A DNA stretch of 64,000 bases, from contig JBAIZL010000008.1 of assembly GCA_036971475.1 (NCBI GenBank), positions 25,402,482 to 25,466,481 on the forward strand, in the 5' to 3' direction. A program made the translations under genes and the position numbers. Numbering within the stretch: the first letter of the stretch is position 1; each line of letters opens with the position of its first letter. The notes under the pieces are model-generated. The model was not told the origin of the DNA and ran no database searches. It saw only the letters and a list, made by a program, of their open reading frames with translations. Below, piece after piece: positions 60,870 to 64,000 of the stretch. The DNA is from Prosapia bicincta (taxonomy: Eukaryota; Arthropoda; Insecta; Hemiptera; Cercopidae).

Positions 60870-63060
60870 GGCCTCAGCCTAAACCGTTTTGTACTCAAAT
60901 TGCTTCAGCCTTAGACAGATATGTTTTGGAATAATTGTAGTGTGCGTGAAGTGCCAGACGGGAGATGCGATGTAAATATACTGCGAAGCATTGCAATGGC
61001 CGTCCTTAACGAGAGAGAACTCGCTCTATTAAGCATTGGATAAAGCTGTGGTAGTCCGATTCTTGCTTTCTTTAAAGTGACCGATGTGAGGAATCCAAGT
61101 CAGCCTCCGTCAAGTATAACTCTCAGGTAATGGACCTGGCCTCCTCAGTGGATGTCCTAGCAACTATAAAGGTGTGGTAAGTTTGTGTATCCTGCTTTGC
61201 AAGAGTAGAAGTGCTTGGCCCTTGTCACTCTCCAGTGACTCAGCCAGAATTCCGACGTTGTAAGGTAGTGCTGTAGCCTCCTACGAGTCGTAGTCTCCAT
61301 GACTGAGCGTCTACCCCCGTGTCGTCAGCAAAGTATTTGGTGTTGTCGTCTCTATCGACGTGGAGGTGTGGTGACACTACAAGTCCATTCGTGAGTTCTA
61401 TGTTCAGAATGCCTTCAGTGTAGCGAGTACTGTAGTGTGTTGGTTCTGAAGAGGTCAGTAGTATGGGTGTTGTCTTCTCTATCGACGTGGAGGTGTGGTG
61501 ACACTACAAGTCCATTCGTGAGTTCTATGTTCAGAATGGCTTCAGTGTAGCGAGTACTGTAGTGTGTTGGTTCTGAAGAGGCCAGTAGTATGGGTGTTGT
61601 CGTCTCTATCGACGTGGAGGTGTGGTGACACTACAAGTCCATTCGTGAGTTCTATGTTCAGAATGCCTTCAGTGTGGCGAGTACTGTAGTGTGTTGGTTC
61701 TGAAGGGGCCAGTAGTATGGGTGTTGTCGTCTCTATCGACGTGGAGGTGTGGTGACACTACAAGTCCATTCGTGAGTTCTATGTTCAGAATGCCTTCAGT
61801 GTGGCGAGTACTGTAGTGTGTTGGTTCTGAAGGGGCCAGTAGTATGGGTGTTGTCGTCTCTATCGACGTGGAGGTGTGGTGACACTACAAGTCCATTCGT
61901 GAGTTCTATGTTCAGAATGCCTTCAGTGTAGCGAGTACTGTAGTGTGTTGGTTCTGAAGAGGCCAGTAGTATGGGTGTTGTCGTCTCTATCGACGTGGAG
62001 GTGTGGTGACACTACAAGTCCATTCGTGAGTTCTATGTTCAGAATGCCTTCTGTGTAGTGAGTACTGTAGCGTGTTGGTTCTGAAGGGGCCAGTAGTATG
62101 GGTGTTGTCGTCTCTATCGACGTGGAGGTGTGGTGACACTACAAGTCCATTCGTGAGTTCAATGTTCAGAATGCCTTCAGTGTAGCGAGTACTGTAGTGT
62201 GTTGGTTCTGAAGAGGTCAGTAGTATGGGTGTTGTCGTCTCTATCGACGTGGAGGTGTGGTGACACTACAAGTCCATTCGTGAGTTCTATGTTCAGAATG
62301 CCTTCAGTGTAGCGAGTACTGTAGTGTGTTGGTTCTGAAGAGGTCAGTAGTATGGGTGTTGTCTTCTCTATCGACGTGGAGGTGTGGTGACACTACAAGT
62401 CCATTCGTGAGTTCTATGTTCAGAATGCCTTCAGTGTAGCGAGTACTGTAGTGTGTTGGTTCTGAAGAGGTCAGTAGTATGGGTGTTGTCGTCTCTATCG
62501 ACGTGGAGGTGTGGTGACACTACAAGTCCATTCGTGAGTTCTATGTTCAGAATGCCTTCTGTGTAGTGAGTACTGTAGCGTGTTGGTTCTGAAGGGGCCA
62601 GTAGTATGGGTGTTGTCGTCTCTATCGACGTGGAGGTGTGGTGACACTACAAGTCCATTCGTGAGTTCTATGTTCAGAATGCCTTCAGTGTAGCGAGTAC
62701 TGTAGTGTGTTGGTTCTGAAGAGGCCAGTAGTATGGGTGTTGTATTTTGCAATTATAGTTGAAGGTCCTGATCACTGTGTTTGTTTGCTTGGAGGCCCAG
62801 CATGTATATTTCGAATTTAAGTCCTCTCCGATGAGAACCCTATTAAGGTCTAAAGGAGGAGTTTTAAGTCCCGAGTATCGATTGTACCCGGGGGATTGTA
62901 CACAACCATTAGGGTTGTCAAACTACTATCTAGCTCTAACTTAACAGTTTTTACTTGAATGCGTGACTGAGCGGGGCAGAAGCAATTCAGTGTGTTATGT
63001 GTGCTTATGTAGGGGGAGGGGTCTATTACCACAGCCGTACAGCTGCAGCTTCGTGCTGTC
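60870..63060 (-). mobile_element. Jockey-like LINE with internally amplified RT segment
   Basis: On the - strand: the end of an APE-type endonuclease (62980-62760: TTLMVVYNPPGTIDTRDLKL, then IHAGPPSKQTQ where intact elements have W.SxxTNxxG), then the tandem array, then reverse transcriptase at ~61335 with KYFADDTGVDA (catalytic FADD intact). Post-catalytic GHPLRRPGPL...RRLTWIPHIGH (61160-61040) fits the KYLGVxLDxxLTWxxHI block. Frameshifts and the deletion between endonuclease and array show it is dead. Confidence 0.85.
61341..62737. repeat. Tandem array, exactly 11 copies of 127 bp, within the LINE
   Basis: Unit starting TGTTGTCGTCTCTATCGACG begins at 61341, 61468, 61595 and so on; the next would start at 62738, where sequence turns unique. 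Each unit encodes on the - strand LTNGLVVSPHLHVDRDDNT, just upstream of FADD in the reverse transcriptase. 127 is not a multiple of 3, so the array shifts frame at each unit. Confidence 0.96.
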
Positions 63061-63064
63061 CTAT

Positions 63065-63660
63065 CGGTGAGGTAAATTTAAAAGTTAGGTATGGACAATT
63101 TATCTTAGGGATTTAAATATGTTTCTGTTATTAGAGCCATTTTGTAGTTATTTCTCTGCATATAACGAAGAAGATAGTTTTTAAAAATATTTTACGCCAT
63201 TGACATTCCTAAACATACCTGGCAGCTATTGCCCATGATTGACTGTTGTGATGTAGGCTATAAAGGAGGTCTGGAAAGATGAGGAGGTCAGAAAAGATGA
63301 GGAGGTTTCGGGAGGAGAAATCAGGAAAGCTGTGAAGGTTTGGAAACGGGAGGTCAAAATTGTGACTAGACGTACATATGGCGCTTGTGAAGGCTTCCCA
63401 AGTCAGGTCAGGGTTAAGAAACTTCAAGAAGGGTTCAAAGGTGGTTTCGGCTCGAACAGTAGAACAGGACAGTGAGGCCGAAGTCTCGTCTGGATTGACT
63501 GATATAGGAGGCTTAGGAATAGGTTAGGAGACTTTTTGTCTAGATGCGATTCAGGACGACTTGGTCTGGACAAGTTATAAGCCGCTAAGCGTACAGCCAG
63601 CCGCGTGGCGGCTTGCGTACCTGTCTGTGTTTTTGTGCACAAGGCACTTCACATTACTTT
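63065..63660 (-). pseudogene. Probable first-ORF region of the same LINE
   Basis: Two adjoining - strand frames (63642-63424 and 63427-63209) are rich in Ser, Pro, Phe and Leu (for example FLNPDLTWEAFTSAICTSSH). They precede the endonuclease in the order expected for the ORF1 tail of a jockey-like element. No zinc knuckles are recognisable, so the assignment rests on position. Confidence 0.35.
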
Positions 63661-64000
63661 GGTAAAATACCAAAGTCAGGGATTAAATTATTGAAAGATA
63701 AATGTTAATAAGATTGTATAGAAATCAATTGTAAGAAATTAATAGAAATGGTGAAAGAAAATTTCTGATGCACCAGAAATGGTGTATAAAAATGGTGCAA
63801 AGAAACTGTTTGAAAAACCTCGATACATACATCTAATAAAATATAGAAAAGAAAACCGCGAGAAAACGTCCTGAGAATTCCCTTAAAGTCTATTTCCCAT
63901 GTACAAGATGGTTAGATAATTTATTCTCTTCTGTGACATACGACAGCCTGTATTTCACAGCTTTAGTTGTATAATTGTATTAATTGATTTAATAAAAACA
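63661..64000. other. No gene recognised
   Basis: AT-rich sequence to the window edge; possibly more of the LINE 5' region. Confidence 0.3.

Overview
The window reads as nuclear DNA of an arthropod, most likely an insect. It is strongly AT-rich, genes are split by long introns with GT/AG sites, and most of it is decayed transposable elements (jockey-like LINEs, Penelope-like elements, Tigger/pogo, hAT, piggyBac, Merlin), fold-back elements, microsatellites and long minisatellites. Almost all long open frames are accidental or transposon-derived. I cannot name the species.

The one host gene I recognise with confidence is selenoprotein K (SELENOK) on the + strand. Three coding exons (2929-3013, 6235-6312, 13143-13233) splice in frame. 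The start-codon exon is not in the window and should lie upstream. The reading frame ends T-UGA-G-TAA, the C-terminal arrangement expected of a selenocysteine protein. About 160 nt further on lies a convincing type II SECIS element (13388-13434). A 21-bp stem-loop begins 10 nt after the UGA (13238-13291). Together these indicate an active selenocysteine gene rather than a Cys or truncated form. Its last intron (6313-13142) holds a piggyBac remnant, two nested Tigger elements and a complete 2-kb internally deleted hAT with 8-bp target duplications.

From 14 to 29 kb there are weak candidate exons (15.1, 17.6-18.3 and 20.2 kb), three-copy tandem repeats, and Penelope-like remnants. The copies at 19.2-19.9 and 28.1-28.9 kb carry GIY-YIG endonuclease fragments. 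Next to them, and in fold-back repeats at 14.3 and 44.8 kb, are small hammerhead-ribozyme motifs with self-complementary stem III.

From 29 to 60 kb I find no convincing host gene. There is a Merlin transposase remnant (32.5 kb), a tetranucleotide region with a ~264-bp higher-order period (33.4-34.7 kb), a 27 x 46-bp minisatellite (42.4-43.6 kb), a ~52-bp minisatellite (43.9-44.3 kb), a 66-bp minisatellite (48.0-49.6 kb), long CA/GT microsatellites, a ~720-bp repeat family with a tRNA-like segment, and many fold-back elements.

From 60.8 kb to the end lies a jockey-like LINE on the - strand. A 127-bp piece of its reverse-transcriptase region has been amplified to exactly 11 tandem copies.

All calls are from reading the sequence; no database search or folding program was run.
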